A program made the position numbers and the translations under genes. Of a stretch of DNA of 64,000 bases, positions 1 through 8,854 are shown piece by piece. Numbering within the stretch: the stretch's first letter is position 1; each line of letters begins with the position of its first letter. Source of the stretch: Corynebacterium camporealensis. GTDB lineage: Bacteria; Actinomycetota; Actinomycetes; Mycobacteriales; Mycobacteriaceae. The stretch is from positions 850,571 to 914,570 of the forward strand of contig NZ_CP011311.1 of NCBI RefSeq assembly GCF_000980815.1. Direction: 5' to 3'. The notes under the pieces were generated by a model. The model worked only from the letters and a program-made list of their open reading frames with translations. It did no database searches and was not told where the DNA came from.

Positions 1-1010
1 GAGACCACGCGCATAAACGCCAGGTTGTCGCGGTGCTTTTGGTCCATGCCGGCCTGGACCTTGAAGATCACGCCGGAGAAATCATCGGTGACCTCACGGA
101 CCTCATCAATTGCGGTGGTGGATTCTTCCACCGCACGCGGGTCGGACTCACGCGAATGCGGAGCCGGTGCAATCGCGCACAGGGTATCGAGAATCTGGTG
201 CACACCGAAGTTCAGCATCGCGGAGGCGAAAATCAGCGGCGAGGTCACGCACTGCTCGAACAGTTCCTGGTCGTGCAAGGCGCCATCGGCAGCTAGCAGC
301 TCAGCTTCCTCAACCGCAGTTTCCCAGTTGGCTTCTTCCTTCGCGGCAGCCTCGTCAGGGGAGTAGTGCTCCTCCGGCGCGATGGTGGAACCACCGGCGG
401 TGCGCAGGAAGTGGATGTACTTGTCGGCCTCGCCATCGTCGTTGATGTGGGCCAGACCGCGGAAGTCACCGGCGATACCCACGGGCCAGTACAACGGGGT
501 GGGCTGCAGCTGGATTTCGTTGACGATTTCATCGACCAGCTCCAGCGGCTCCCGGCCGACGCGGTCCCACTTGTTGATCACGGTGACAATGGGCAGGGCA
601 CGGGCCTTACACACGCGGAAGAGCTTCAGGGTTTGCGGCTCGAGGCCTTTGGCGGCATCGATAAGCATGACTGCCGCATCGACAGCGGTGAGTACGCGGT
701 AGGTATCTTCCGAAAAGTCCGCGTGACCAGGGGTATCCACCAGGTTGATCATGTAAGGCTCGCCCTCATGACCTTCCGGGGCGTACTCAAACTGCAGGGC
801 AGACGAAGCCACGGAAATGCCGCGGTCTTTTTCCATGTCCATCCAGTCCGACACGGTGGACTTACGTCCCGCCTTGCCGTGGACGGCACCTGCTTCATTA
901 ATGACGTGCGCGTGCAGCGCCAGCGCCTCCGTCAGGGTCGACTTACCGGCATCGGGGTGGGCGATAACGGCAAAGGTACGGCGGCGGGCAGCTTCAGCGG
1001 CAATACTCAT
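1..1010 (-). CDS. prfC: Peptide chain release factor 3 (partial, C-terminus outside window)
   Basis: This is a translational GTPase that recycles RF1/RF2 from the ribosome after termination. Read on the minus strand the protein begins MSIAAEAARRRTFAVIAHPD, so the P-loop AHPDAGKST lies within the first 25 residues. The switch II motif DTPGHADFS and the NKWD guanine-specificity motif follow, and the insert pattern is that of RF3 rather than EF-G. The frame is open to the window edge, so about 337 N-terminal residues are present and domains II and III are missing. The ATG at 1010 gives the canonical N-terminus. The family is very clear; the gene ends outside the window. Confidence 0.95.
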   Translation of the reverse strand, partial: MSIAAEAARRRTFAVIAHPDAGKSTLTEALALHAHVINEAGAVHGKAGRKSTVSDWMDMEKDRGISVASSALQFEYAPEGHEGEPYMINLVDTPGHADFSEDTYRVLTAVDAAVMLIDAAKGLEPQTLKLFRVCKARALPIVTVINKWDRVGREPLELVDEIVNEIQLQPTPLYWPVGIAGDFRGLAHINDDGEADKYIHFLRTAGGSTIAPEEHYSPDEAAAKEEANWETAVEEAELLAADGALHDQELFEQCVTSPLIFASAMLNFGVHQILDTLCAIAPAPHSRESDPRAVEESTTAIDEVREVTDDFSGVIFKVQAGMDQKHRDNLAFMRVV

Positions 1011-1027
1011 GCCGGATAGTTTAGCGC

Positions 1028-1618
1028 CTACTTAGTGTGAATCTGATTCTGTGCCGCAGCCAGGCCTTTTTCGACAATCAGACGCACGGCTTCAGCAGCA
1101 GTATCAATAGCCGGTTCCACGCCCTCATCCACGTTGCTGAGCACGTAATCCGGAATCGGCGTGCCCTTGGCCGGGCGCCCAATACCAATGCGCACGCGCA
1201 GGTAATCCCGTGTGCCCAGGTATTGGGTTAGAGATTTGAGGCCGTTGTGGCCATTTTCATTACCGCCTTTCTTACACCGTACCTTGTGCGCAGGCAGGTC
1301 CAGTTCGTCGTGCAGGACGATAATCTTCTCCGCAGGCACGCCGGTCTTGTGCGCCAGGGCGGCTACTGGTTCACCGGAGTTATTCATGTACGTCCCCGCG
1401 CGCACCAGCAGTACGTTCTGCCCGGCAATGGTTAGGTTTGCCCCGGTGACATTGATGCCGCGCAGGGGCTTTAATGGGGCATCGCAAAGCTTATCGATGC
1501 CCATATACCCCACATTGTGCCGCGTACCGGCGTAGCGCTGACCTGGGTTTCCCAAACCTACGACCAGCCAGTCGGCGGTGGGTTGGTTGCCAAAAAGTCG
1601 GGCAAAGAACTTCTTCAT
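1028..1618 (-). CDS. pth: Peptidyl-tRNA hydrolase, first copy
   Basis: The enzyme releases peptides from prematurely dissociated peptidyl-tRNA in the cytoplasm. The 196-aa protein has the family signature GLGNPGQRYAGTRHNVG, with catalytic Asn24 and His34, the HDELDL motif with the catalytic Asp near residue 107, and the substrate-binding NGHNGLKSL segment. It carries about ten extra N-terminal residues compared with the second copy at 8855-9370. It lies 17 bp from the prfC start and is transcribed in the same direction, with a 75-bp gap behind the tetR gene. All catalytic positions are intact, so both copies should be active. Confidence 0.95.
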   Translation of the reverse strand: MKKFFARLFGNQPTADWLVVGLGNPGQRYAGTRHNVGYMGIDKLCDAPLKPLRGINVTGANLTIAGQNVLLVRAGTYMNNSGEPVAALAHKTGVPAEKIIVLHDELDLPAHKVRCKKGGNENGHNGLKSLTQYLGTRDYLRVRIGIGRPAKGTPIPDYVLSNVDEGVEPAIDTAAEAVRLIVEKGLAAAQNQIHTK

Positions 1619-1693
1619 CGTGCTCCTTTAACGGTTATCGATATCGTCGATCCTAAGGTATCGCTGCAGCGATGAAGAAGTTCCCCGCAGGCG

Positions 1694-2281
1694 TTATTTC
1701 AGAGCAGATAGTGCCTTAAATGCTGTTCTGACTGTGTCCTTCTTGGCATTCGTGTCGGTGATGCCTTGGTCGGCGATGTAGCGCATCGCCAGCATGCTGC
1801 AGGTGCCGCAAGCGTTGAGCATGACGGAGATTTCAAACTCATCGTGGTCGGGGAGGCGTTCCATAAAGGCATCGACAAGCGGTTGGCAACGCTCAACGAA
1901 ACTGCGGGCGTCATCGCAAGAGACCTCAGAGGCCTCGAGGAATTCGCCTACTTTGAACAGCGATGCCACACCATGTAATTCGACGCCGTCGTCGGAGAGA
2001 ATATCCACCGTGATGTCTTCCATGATTGCGGTCATGGTCATCTCTGTGTCGTAGGACGGCACTTGCTGAGCGACAGACCCCACGACATCAGAGACGAAAT
2101 GCAGTAGTGCCTCAGGCACGGACGCGAAATAGTTGTGGAAGGTGCGGGCTGAGACCCCGGAAGCCTCAGCAACGCGGGCGACCGTGAGGGCCTCAGCGCC
2201 TTCTTCCACCAGGATGCGGGCCGCCGCGTCGGACATGGTACGACGGGTGGCCTGCTTTTTGGATTCGCGCAGGCTAGGCAT
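1694..2281 (-). CDS. TetR-family repressor of the MMPL exporter operon
   Basis: This 195-aa regulator has an N-terminal TetR helix-turn-helix (about residues 10-55), including VARVAEASGVSARTFHNYF, where the recognition helix ends in the classic TFHNYF. The rest is a divergent all-helical ligand domain. Its ATG overlaps the 3' end of the MMPL gene by 8 bp, so the two are probably translationally coupled in one operon. It is expected to bind the TTGCA/TGCAA dyads at 4682-4717 upstream of the exporter and to be released by a substrate of the pump. The ligand cannot be told from sequence. Confidence 0.85.
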   Translation of the reverse strand: MPSLRESKKQATRRTMSDAAARILVEEGAEALTVARVAEASGVSARTFHNYFASVPEALLHFVSDVVGSVAQQVPSYDTEMTMTAIMEDITVDILSDDGVELHGVASLFKVGEFLEASEVSCDDARSFVERCQPLVDAFMERLPDHDEFEISVMLNACGTCSMLAMRYIADQGITDTNAKKDTVRTAFKALSALK

Positions 2282-4643
2282 TGACCTTCTCCTGCTGGCT
2301 GTCCATGAGCTGCTCGCGGTTTTCGGTCAGAGCCTCGCCCTCGATGTCGATATTCGGCAGAATCTTATCCAGCCACTTAGGGATCCACCAGGCCTTATCG
2401 TCGAGGAGGAACATGGTGGCCGGGATGATCATCATGCGGACGATAAAGGCATCGAATGCGACACCAACGGCCAGTGCGAAGCCCATGGTCTTAATGAACG
2501 GCTCGTCGATCAAGATGAAGGCCGCGAAGACGGAAATCATAATCAGCGCGGCGGCGGTGACAACGCGTGCACCGTGCTTGAAGCCGTTCGACGTTGCGTT
2601 GCCTGCCGTCTTGCCGCGGATGAATCCTTCGCGCATGCGGGTGACTAGGAAGACCTGGTAGTCCATCGCCAAGCCGAAGGTCAGGCCGATGAGCATGATC
2701 GGCAGGAAGGACAGCAGCGGCTGCGGATCGTCGACGATGCCGGCGAAACCTTCCTGCCAGATAGCAACGGTGATGCCGAAGGCCGCGGCCATGGATAACG
2801 CGAAGCCGAGTGCAGCGATCAGCGGCACCCAGATGGAACGGAAGACCAGCAGTAGGACGATAAAAGCCAGAACCAAGACGATGGCGATGTACGGAATCAG
2901 CACCTCAGTCAGACGCTCGGAAATGTCGTCGAAGATTGGGGTGATACCGGTAATGCCGAACGTAGCGCCGGTTTCCTGCTCGAACTCACCCTGGAATCCG
3001 CGCAGGGTGTTCAGGGTTTCTGTCGTAGCATCGTCGGTGGCGCCGGTGGTCGGGGTGATAAGCACCTGTGCGGCGTCCATGTTGTCGGTCGTGGCAATAA
3101 CCTGTGCGTTGACGACGCCCTCGGTGGAGTTGAACTCCTCCAAAGCCATGCCGTAGGCAAGCTGGCGTTCCTGCTCATCGACGTTGGCAGCATCAACGAA
3201 AGCAATCATCGGCGCGTTGCGTCCTGGACCAAAGGCATCCGAGGTCATCTCGTAAGCATCCCTTTGCGGAGAGCCCAGCTTCGCGGAGCCGTCGGTAGGC
3301 ATAGCCAGCGAGAGGTTTGCAGCCGGGATAGCCAGCACGCCCAAAATAACGACGCCGGCCAGCAGGTTAAGGACAGGACGCTTGCGGACCTGGCGGACCC
3401 ACTTCAGACCCATGGTGGGCTTTTCGTCTTCCGGGTCCGGAACCTTAGGTCCTGGTACCTTGCCGGCGAAGATCTTGGTGCCCAGCAGACCCAGCAGGCC
3501 AGGGATAGCGGTCAGAGCCACGAGCACGGCAATCGCCACGGTAGCCGCGGCGGCAAGAGCCATGGTGGACAAGAACGGGATACCGATAATCGTCAGCGCA
3601 GTCAGCGCGATAATCACGGTAATACCGGCGAAGACCACCGACGAGCCAGCAGTACCCAACGCCATGCCCATGGAGTGAGCACGGGTGGCCTTGTCCATCT
3701 TCTTCAGCTCTGCGGCGAGCTCGCGCGGGGTGAGGTCGTTGAGACCAGAAGAGGTAATGAGCTCGTTGCGGAAGCGCGCCACAATAAACAGCGCGTAGTC
3801 AATGCCGACTGCCAGGCCAATCATGGAGGCCAGCATCGGCGTCATTTCGGAAATGGTATCGGTAAAGACAGTCGAGACCTGAATACCGATGATGCCCACA
3901 GACACACCGATGATGGCAGAAATCAGCGGCATGCCCGCAGCGACGAAAGAACCGAAGGTAATCAGCAGCACGATAGCCGCGACCACCAGGCCGATGAGCT
4001 CCGCGGTCATGTCCAGGCCGTCGGCCATGGAGTTAAACGCATTGCCCTGGTACTTAACCGTGAGATCGCCGTCGTCGTAGTCGTTGAGGATGTTCGTGAC
4101 CGCTTCACGGTCGGCGGACTCAATCGCCATGACATCTTCAGCGTCGAAGGTGACAGAGATGGTGCCGGTGGTCTCATCGGGGCTCAGCGGGGACAGTGCC
4201 TCCAGGTTGGACTCAATCTGTTCTTCCGGCATGCCCTGCACGCTCATCTGCTCGCCCATTTGCTGGGCCATGCCACCCGCAGCCAGTACTGGGTTCACCA
4301 GCTGGTCGGCGTCAGCCAGCGCGCCGGTGTCCTGGAGTTCTTCAATCATGACGTCCATTTCCGCCATGACCTCAGGGTCAGTCAGCGTTGCGCCTTCCGG
4401 TGCCTGCACTACAACGGATCCCGTGGGCGCGTTCATGGCATCGGTGTCATCTTCGAAGCGTTCGCTTATGCGCTCCTGGGTGACAGTCGAATCCATATCC
4501 GGCATGGCGAAATTCGGGTTCGGCGCCTTCGCAAAAGCAGCCATGAGTCCGCCTAAGACGGCCAAGAGCAAAATCCACATCGCCAAAAATGGCCACACCT
4601 TGCGGTATGACCAACTTCCTAGGCAGTAGAGGAAAGTAGACAT
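2274..4643 (-). CDS. MMPL/RND-family membrane exporter
   Basis: This is a 789-aa RND-type transporter of the MMPL group. In actinobacteria these export drugs or envelope lipids by proton antiport. The order is one TM helix (about residues 10-35), a periplasmic domain, a five-helix block with the MMPL motif GLAVGIDYALF near residue 260, a second periplasmic domain, and a second block with FGLAMDYQVFLVTR near residue 650. The ATG at 4643 is chosen because it is preceded by an AAAGGGA ribosome site and starts MSTFLYCLGSWSYRK; an upstream in-frame start would add 31 unlikely residues. It is first in an operon with tetR. Its pairing with a TetR suggests drug or detergent export; mycolate export by an MmpL3-type protein is unlikely at this length and locus. 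Confidence 0.88.
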   Translation of the reverse strand: MSTFLYCLGSWSYRKVWPFLAMWILLLAVLGGLMAAFAKAPNPNFAMPDMDSTVTQERISERFEDDTDAMNAPTGSVVVQAPEGATLTDPEVMAEMDVMIEELQDTGALADADQLVNPVLAAGGMAQQMGEQMSVQGMPEEQIESNLEALSPLSPDETTGTISVTFDAEDVMAIESADREAVTNILNDYDDGDLTVKYQGNAFNSMADGLDMTAELIGLVVAAIVLLITFGSFVAAGMPLISAIIGVSVGIIGIQVSTVFTDTISEMTPMLASMIGLAVGIDYALFIVARFRNELITSSGLNDLTPRELAAELKKMDKATRAHSMGMALGTAGSSVVFAGITVIIALTALTIIGIPFLSTMALAAAATVAIAVLVALTAIPGLLGLLGTKIFAGKVPGPKVPDPEDEKPTMGLKWVRQVRKRPVLNLLAGVVILGVLAIPAANLSLAMPTDGSAKLGSPQRDAYEMTSDAFGPGRNAPMIAFVDAANVDEQERQLAYGMALEEFNSTEGVVNAQVIATTDNMDAAQVLITPTTGATDDATTETLNTLRGFQGEFEQETGATFGITGITPIFDDISERLTEVLIPYIAIVLVLAFIVLLLVFRSIWVPLIAALGFALSMAAAFGITVAIWQEGFAGIVDDPQPLLSFLPIMLIGLTFGLAMDYQVFLVTRMREGFIRGKTAGNATSNGFKHGARVVTAAALIMISVFAAFILIDEPFIKTMGFALAVGVAFDAFIVRMMIIPATMFLLDDKAWWIPKWLDKILPNIDIEGEALTENREQLMDSQQEKVNA

Positions 4644-4681
4644 AGAAAAGCAGTCCCTTTCAGTAAAACGTGCGCGATAAC

Positions 4682-4717
4682 TTGCACAGTCTATGCAATT
4701 TTGCAGACCAACTGCAC
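4682..4717. promoter_or_regulatory. Candidate TetR operator, two TTGCA-N7-TGCAM dyads
   Basis: In the 117-bp divergent gap between the MMPL start and the nitronate monooxygenase-like gene, TTGCA-N7-TGCAA occurs at 4682-4698 and TTGCA-N7-TGCAC at 4701-4717. The two begin 19 bp apart, close to two helical turns, which suits two TetR dimers bound side by side. This is visible directly. The assignment to the co-operonic TetR is inference from position. Confidence 0.6.
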
Positions 4718-4760
4718 ATTTCGTGTCCTTCGTCACGCCAGCGCCTTTATGCTGAAAGCT

Positions 4761-5636
4761 ATGCTCCTTGACTCTTTAGAACTGAAGGTCCTGCCCGCGC
4801 CCATGGCAGGCGGGCCCACCACCCCGGAACTCGTCCGCGCCGCCCATACCGCTGGTTCCTTTGGCACGTTGGCTTGGGGCACGTCCCCGGTGTCCGATGC
4901 ATTGCTTGACGACGTCCCGGACGTCCCCTTCGGCGTCAACCTCTTTTATCCGCAGTCCGCAGAGCACACCTTTGGCTGGCACGAAAAGCTCGACTTGGCG
5001 CTATCTGCAGGGGCGTCGGTGGTGTGGTCGATGTTTGGCGGATTTACGGACAAAGAAATTGACCGCATCCATGCTGCTGGGGCAGAGGCCTGGACGACGG
5101 TGACCACCCCCGCAGAGGCCCAGGCCGCATCTGGAGCCGACGTGCTGTGCGTTCAGGGCCCCAAAGCAGGTGGGCACCGGGGAACCTGGGACCCTTATGC
5201 GGAACCGGACCAGCGCAGCCTCGAAGAGCTCCTCGAGCTTATCGATGGCCCCGTCATCGCCGCAGGCGGCCTGCGCACCGCCGCCGATGTTGCCGCTGTG
5301 CTCGCCCGTCCCAACGTCGTTGCGGTGAGCTGCGGTTCTGCCTTCTTGCTTAGCGATGAAGCCGGCACCTCCGAGTGGAAACGCGAGCTCTTGCGGGCCG
5401 GTGGGAAGACCGTGTGTTCGCGGGCGTTTTCGGGACGCTATGCCCGCGGGCTGGAAACGGACTACACCCGATCCCACCCGAATCACCCGATGAAATATCC
5501 GGAATTGAACGCAGAATTGGCCGAACGCCGCGCACAACGTGACCCGGCGGTGGCCTATTGTTTAGTAGGTACTGAAGTAGAGAAAATTTCCGGGGGTAGT
5601 ACGGCCCGGATTTTGCAACAACTAAGTATCATTTAG
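4761..5636 (+). CDS. Nitronate monooxygenase-like FMN enzyme
   Basis: This protein of about 291 aa is a TIM-barrel FMN flavoprotein of the nitronate monooxygenase (2-nitropropane dioxygenase) family. These enzymes oxidise alkyl nitronates such as propionate 3-nitronate. Visible hallmarks are the N-terminal PAPMAGGPTTPELVRAAHTAG strand-loop, the FMN-phosphate motif GPKAGGHRG near residue 136, and the second phosphate motif AAGGLRTAADVAAVL. The ATG at 4761 is chosen because it starts right at the barrel and lies 7 nt after TATGCT, a leaderless-type -10 box; an ATG at 4749 lies inside that box. It is divergent from the MMPL operon, so it may share its operator region. The true substrate is unknown. 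Confidence 0.82.
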   Translation: MLLDSLELKVLPAPMAGGPTTPELVRAAHTAGSFGTLAWGTSPVSDALLDDVPDVPFGVNLFYPQSAEHTFGWHEKLDLALSAGASVVWSMFGGFTDKEIDRIHAAGAEAWTTVTTPAEAQAASGADVLCVQGPKAGGHRGTWDPYAEPDQRSLEELLELIDGPVIAAGGLRTAADVAAVLARPNVVAVSCGSAFLLSDEAGTSEWKRELLRAGGKTVCSRAFSGRYARGLETDYTRSHPNHPMKYPELNAELAERRAQRDPAVAYCLVGTEVEKISGGSTARILQQLSII

Positions 5637-5672
5637 CAGTGAATGCCCCGCGACAGTAAAGGAATGAATTTC

Positions 5673-7127
5673 GTGACTGCGAACGCCAATGTTGGCCACG
5701 ACGACTGGAACGAGCGCCTCGAGCTGGCACAGGAGATGATCCCGCTCATCCACCAGCTCCACCGCAACAACAACGTTGTCACCTCGATCTTCGGTCGTCT
5801 GTTGGTGGGTGTGACCGACATCGACATCATCAAGTCCCACCGCTACGCCCGCCGCGTGGCGCATCGCGAGCTCTCCACTGCGGAGACCCTGCCGATCCTG
5901 CGCGAGCTGGTTGACATGAACCTCAGCTCCGCATCCCTGGACCTGGGTCGCCTGGCCACCGGCTTTGCCGACTCCTCCAGCGAGAACCCGCGCTCCTACC
6001 TGGAAGAAGAGCTCTCTGAGATCGTTGGCTCCGGTGCAGACCGCGAGCCTACCGATGTCGTGCTCTACGGCTTCGGCCGCATCGGCCGCCTGCTGGCCCG
6101 CATCCTCATCGCCCGCGAAGCTGCTTACGGTGGCGTGCGCCTGCGTGCCATCGTCGTACGCAAGAAGGGCGACGGCGACATTCTGAAGCGTGCCTCCCTG
6201 CTGCGCCGTGACTCCGTCCACGGTGCTTTCAACGGCACCATCTCCGTCGACGAGGAGAACGAGGTCATCTGGGCCAACGGCACCAAGATCCAGATGATCT
6301 ACGCCAACGACCCGGCTGACATCGACTACACCTCCTACGACATCAACAACGCCATCCTGGTCGACAACACCGGTGTCTGGCGTAACCGCGAGGGCCTGGA
6401 GCAGCACCTGCAGTCCAAGGGCATCGAGCGTGTCCTGCTGACCGCACCGGGCAAGGGCGATATCAAGAACATCGTCTACGGCATCAACCACGACGACATC
6501 GAAGACAGCGACAAGATCCTGTCCGCAGCGTCTTGTACTACCAACGGCATCACCCCGGTGCTCAAGGTCATCAACGACCGCTACGGTGTCGAGCACGGTC
6601 ACGTCGAGACCGCTCACTCCTTTACCAACGACCAGAACCTGATCGACAACTTCCACAAGGGCGACCGCCGTGGTCGCGCTGCGGGCCTGAACATGGTTCT
6701 CACCGAGACCGGCGCTGCCAAGGCCGTCTCCAAGGCCGTTCCGGAGTTCGAGGGCAAGCTGACCGGTAACGCCATTCGCGTTCCTACCCCGGACGTCTCC
6801 ATGGCTGTGCTGAACCTGGAACTGCAGAAGGAAACCACCCGCGACGAAATCAACGATTTCCTGCGCAACGTCTCCCTGCACTCCAACCTGCGCCAGCAGA
6901 TTTCCTACATCGCTTCCCCGGAGGTCGTGTCCACCGACTTCGTCGGCTCCACCCACGCTGGTGTCGTTGACGGTCTGGCCACCATTTCCTCCGGCAAGCA
7001 CCTGGTGCTGTATGTCTGGTACGACAACGAGTTCGGTTACTCCAACCAGGTCATCCGCATCGTCGAGCAGCTGGCCGGCGCACGCCCGGTCGTTCTGCCG
7101 AAGCGCATCGACCCAACTGAGCTCTAA
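5673..7127 (+). CDS. gapB: Long-type glyceraldehyde-3-phosphate dehydrogenase (GapB-like)
   Basis: The enzyme interconverts glyceraldehyde-3-phosphate and 1,3-bisphosphoglycerate. At about 484 aa it is some 150 residues longer than glycolytic GapA because of an N-terminal helical extension (residues 1-125). The Rossmann motif GFGRIGR lies near residue 132 and the catalytic Cys in SCTTNG near residue 288. Corynebacterium glutamicum has a gene of this type, GapB, which works in the gluconeogenic direction. A GTG at 5673 is preferred because AAAGGA lies 9 nt before it and the protein then begins VTANANVGHDDWNERL; ATGs at 5643 and 5664 have poorly spaced sites. It follows the previous gene by 36 bp and ends at a strong hairpin terminator. 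Confidence 0.93.
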   Translation: MTANANVGHDDWNERLELAQEMIPLIHQLHRNNNVVTSIFGRLLVGVTDIDIIKSHRYARRVAHRELSTAETLPILRELVDMNLSSASLDLGRLATGFADSSSENPRSYLEEELSEIVGSGADREPTDVVLYGFGRIGRLLARILIAREAAYGGVRLRAIVVRKKGDGDILKRASLLRRDSVHGAFNGTISVDEENEVIWANGTKIQMIYANDPADIDYTSYDINNAILVDNTGVWRNREGLEQHLQSKGIERVLLTAPGKGDIKNIVYGINHDDIEDSDKILSAASCTTNGITPVLKVINDRYGVEHGHVETAHSFTNDQNLIDNFHKGDRRGRAAGLNMVLTETGAAKAVSKAVPEFEGKLTGNAIRVPTPDVSMAVLNLELQKETTRDEINDFLRNVSLHSNLRQQISYIASPEVVSTDFVGSTHAGVVDGLATISSGKHLVLYVWYDNEFGYSNQVIRIVEQLAGARPVVLPKRIDPTEL

Positions 7128-7136
7128 GCAAAGCTA

Positions 7137-7166
7137 AAGCCCGGAGGCAAAGACCTCCGGGCTTTT
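7137..7166. terminator. Bidirectional terminator between gapB and ppk2
   Basis: AAGCCCGGAGG (7137-7147) pairs perfectly with CCTCCGGGCTT (7154-7164) around a 6-nt loop and is followed by a T run. The genes on either side converge, so it can serve both. Confidence 0.9.
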
Positions 7167-7174
7167 AGTCTGTT

Positions 7175-8020
7175 TTAGGACTTCTTCTTTTTCTTCTTGT
7201 CCTTCTTGACCAGCTTGGCTGCGACATCCGGGACGTAGCGGTAGTCCTCACGCGATGGGCGCTCGTACTCTTCACCAGAAGACTTCGGACGTTTCGGAAT
7301 CTTCGGCAGCTCGCGCTTGATGTGCTCATAAGGAATCGACTCGAGCAGGTGCGCAATCACGTTGATACGCGAGCGCTTCTTATCCTCCGACTCGACCGTG
7401 TACCACGGTGCAATCGGGGTATCGGTGTGTGCGAACATCGCATCCTTCGCACGGGAGTAGTCCTCCCAGCGAGTAATGGACTCGAGGTCCATAGGGGAGA
7501 GCTTCCAGCGGCGCAGCGGGTCATTGCGACGCGATTCGAAGCGCGCAACCTGCTCCTCATCGGAGACGGAGAACCAGTACTTGCGCAGGATGATGCCGTC
7601 ATCGACAAGCATGTTCTCAAAGATGGGTGCCTGGTGGAGGAAGCGGACGTACTCCTGGTCAGTGCAGAAGCCCATGACGCGCTCCACGCCAGCGCGGTTG
7701 TACCAGGAGCGGTCAAAGATGACGATTTCGCCCTTGGTCGGCAGCTTTTCGACGTAGCGCTGGAAGTACCACTGGCCCTGCTCACGGGAGTTCGGGGCGG
7801 GGAGCGCCTCAATGCGGCAGGTACGTGGGTTGAGGTACTGGGTGATGCGCTTGATGGCAGAGCCCTTGCCCGCGGCGTCGCGGCCTTCCATGACGATGAC
7901 CACGCGCGCACCGGTCTCGACGACCCACTGCTGCATCTCGACCAGCTCGGCTTGCAGGCGCTTGAGTTCTTTCTCGTAGGCCTGCTTGTCTAGCTTGGCG
8001 GGTTTCTTAGAATTACTCAT
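7175..8020 (-). CDS. ppk2: Polyphosphate kinase 2
   Basis: PPK2 transfers phosphate between polyphosphate and nucleotides; corynebacterial enzymes use it to make polyP from NTP or phosphorylate GDP/ADP. The 281-aa protein is a one-domain PPK2 with Walker A MEGRDAAGKG near residue 45 and the lid/Walker B segment FDRSWYNRAGVE near residue 105, followed by the lid helix with EYVRFL. The C-terminus is a run of lysines, visible as a terminal KKDKKKKKKS. It lies 9 bp downstream of the FAH-family gene. Together with the exopolyphosphatase gene at 32340-33299, the window holds both making and breaking steps for polyphosphate. Confidence 0.93.
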   Translation of the reverse strand: MSNSKKPAKLDKQAYEKELKRLQAELVEMQQWVVETGARVVIVMEGRDAAGKGSAIKRITQYLNPRTCRIEALPAPNSREQGQWYFQRYVEKLPTKGEIVIFDRSWYNRAGVERVMGFCTDQEYVRFLHQAPIFENMLVDDGIILRKYWFSVSDEEQVARFESRRNDPLRRWKLSPMDLESITRWEDYSRAKDAMFAHTDTPIAPWYTVESEDKKRSRINVIAHLLESIPYEHIKRELPKIPKRPKSSGEEYERPSREDYRYVPDVAAKLVKKDKKKKKKS

Positions 8021-8029
8021 ATTTCGAGC

Positions 8030-8848
8030 TTACCTTGCGATGCGCGTGGTATTACTAATCCGTCCTAGCCCATCGATAGCAATCTCCACGGTTTGGCCAT
8101 CCTGCAGGAACTCCCCGCGCGCAAAGCCGACGCCCTCGGGCGTGCCGGTGACGATGACATCGCCAGGCAGCAGCGGATACAGGTGCGAGCAGTACTCAAT
8201 TAATTCCGCCACAGAGAAAATCAGGTCATCGGTGTCGTCGTCCTGTCGCACCTCGCCATCCACGGTGGTGCGCACCCGCGCGTGCTTGCCCGGCTCCCAG
8301 TCGGTTTCCAGCCACGGCCCAAAGCCCGCGGACTTATAAAAGGACTTACCCGCGTGGAATTGCGAGGTCGCGCGCTGAAAATCGCGCAGTGTGTAGTCGT
8401 TCATAATTGAATAGCCGGCCACGTACTTCAGCGCCTCAGAGCGGGGCACCTGGTGTGCACGCCTGCCGATTACCACAGTCAACTCCCCCTCATAATCCAA
8501 CTGCTTGGATGCGTACTCAGGGATTTCGACATCGTCATAAGGGCCCGTCAGCGCATCAGCGAACTTGATAAACAGCGTCGGGGTATCCGGAAACTCGCGG
8601 TTCATTTCGCGGATGTGCTTTGCGTAATTGAGACCCACACAAATAATCTTGCCGGGGTGGGGGACAACCGGTGCGAGGTCCTTCGGGTCGAAGACCACCG
8701 GCTCGCCCGATAGCTGTGCCGCCTTGCGCCAATCCTCTGCGCGCAGCAGCGCCCCGACGTCGTCAAAGTCGAGCTCCACGCCTAAGTTGTCACCATCGAT
8801 ACGGATGGCAGTCGTTCCAAATTGCTGACGAAGTGTGGCGAGTTTCAT
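8030..8848 (-). CDS. Fumarylacetoacetate hydrolase family protein
   Basis: This 272-aa protein belongs to the FAH superfamily of metal-dependent C-C hydrolases, isomerases and decarboxylases acting on diketo acids. The FAH core starts at ICVGLNYAKHIREM (residues 69-82). The metal ligands sit in LDYEGELTVVIGR, and the C-terminal GDVIVTGTPEGVGF motif is typical. The N-terminal 60 residues form the small domain seen in hydroxyhepta-diene-dioate isomerase and acylpyruvase-type members. Neighbours give no pathway clue because pth and ppk2 flank it in a tight minus-strand run. Oxaloacetate decarboxylase or acylpyruvate hydrolase activity is possible but not shown. Confidence 0.88.
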   Translation of the reverse strand: MKLATLRQQFGTTAIRIDGDNLGVELDFDDVGALLRAEDWRKAAQLSGEPVVFDPKDLAPVVPHPGKIICVGLNYAKHIREMNREFPDTPTLFIKFADALTGPYDDVEIPEYASKQLDYEGELTVVIGRRAHQVPRSEALKYVAGYSIMNDYTLRDFQRATSQFHAGKSFYKSAGFGPWLETDWEPGKHARVRTTVDGEVRQDDDTDDLIFSVAELIEYCSHLYPLLPGDVIVTGTPEGVGFARGEFLQDGQTVEIAIDGLGRISNTTRIAR

Positions 8849-8854
8849 AATGAA

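Noticed and set aside
3264..4556. 430-codon plus-strand open frame
   Set aside because: Antisense to the MMPL exporter; composition rich in Arg, His and Gln and no recognisable domain.
5622..7001. 459-codon minus-strand open frame
   Set aside because: Antisense to gapB, with shadow-type composition (Val, Gly, Asp, Gln).
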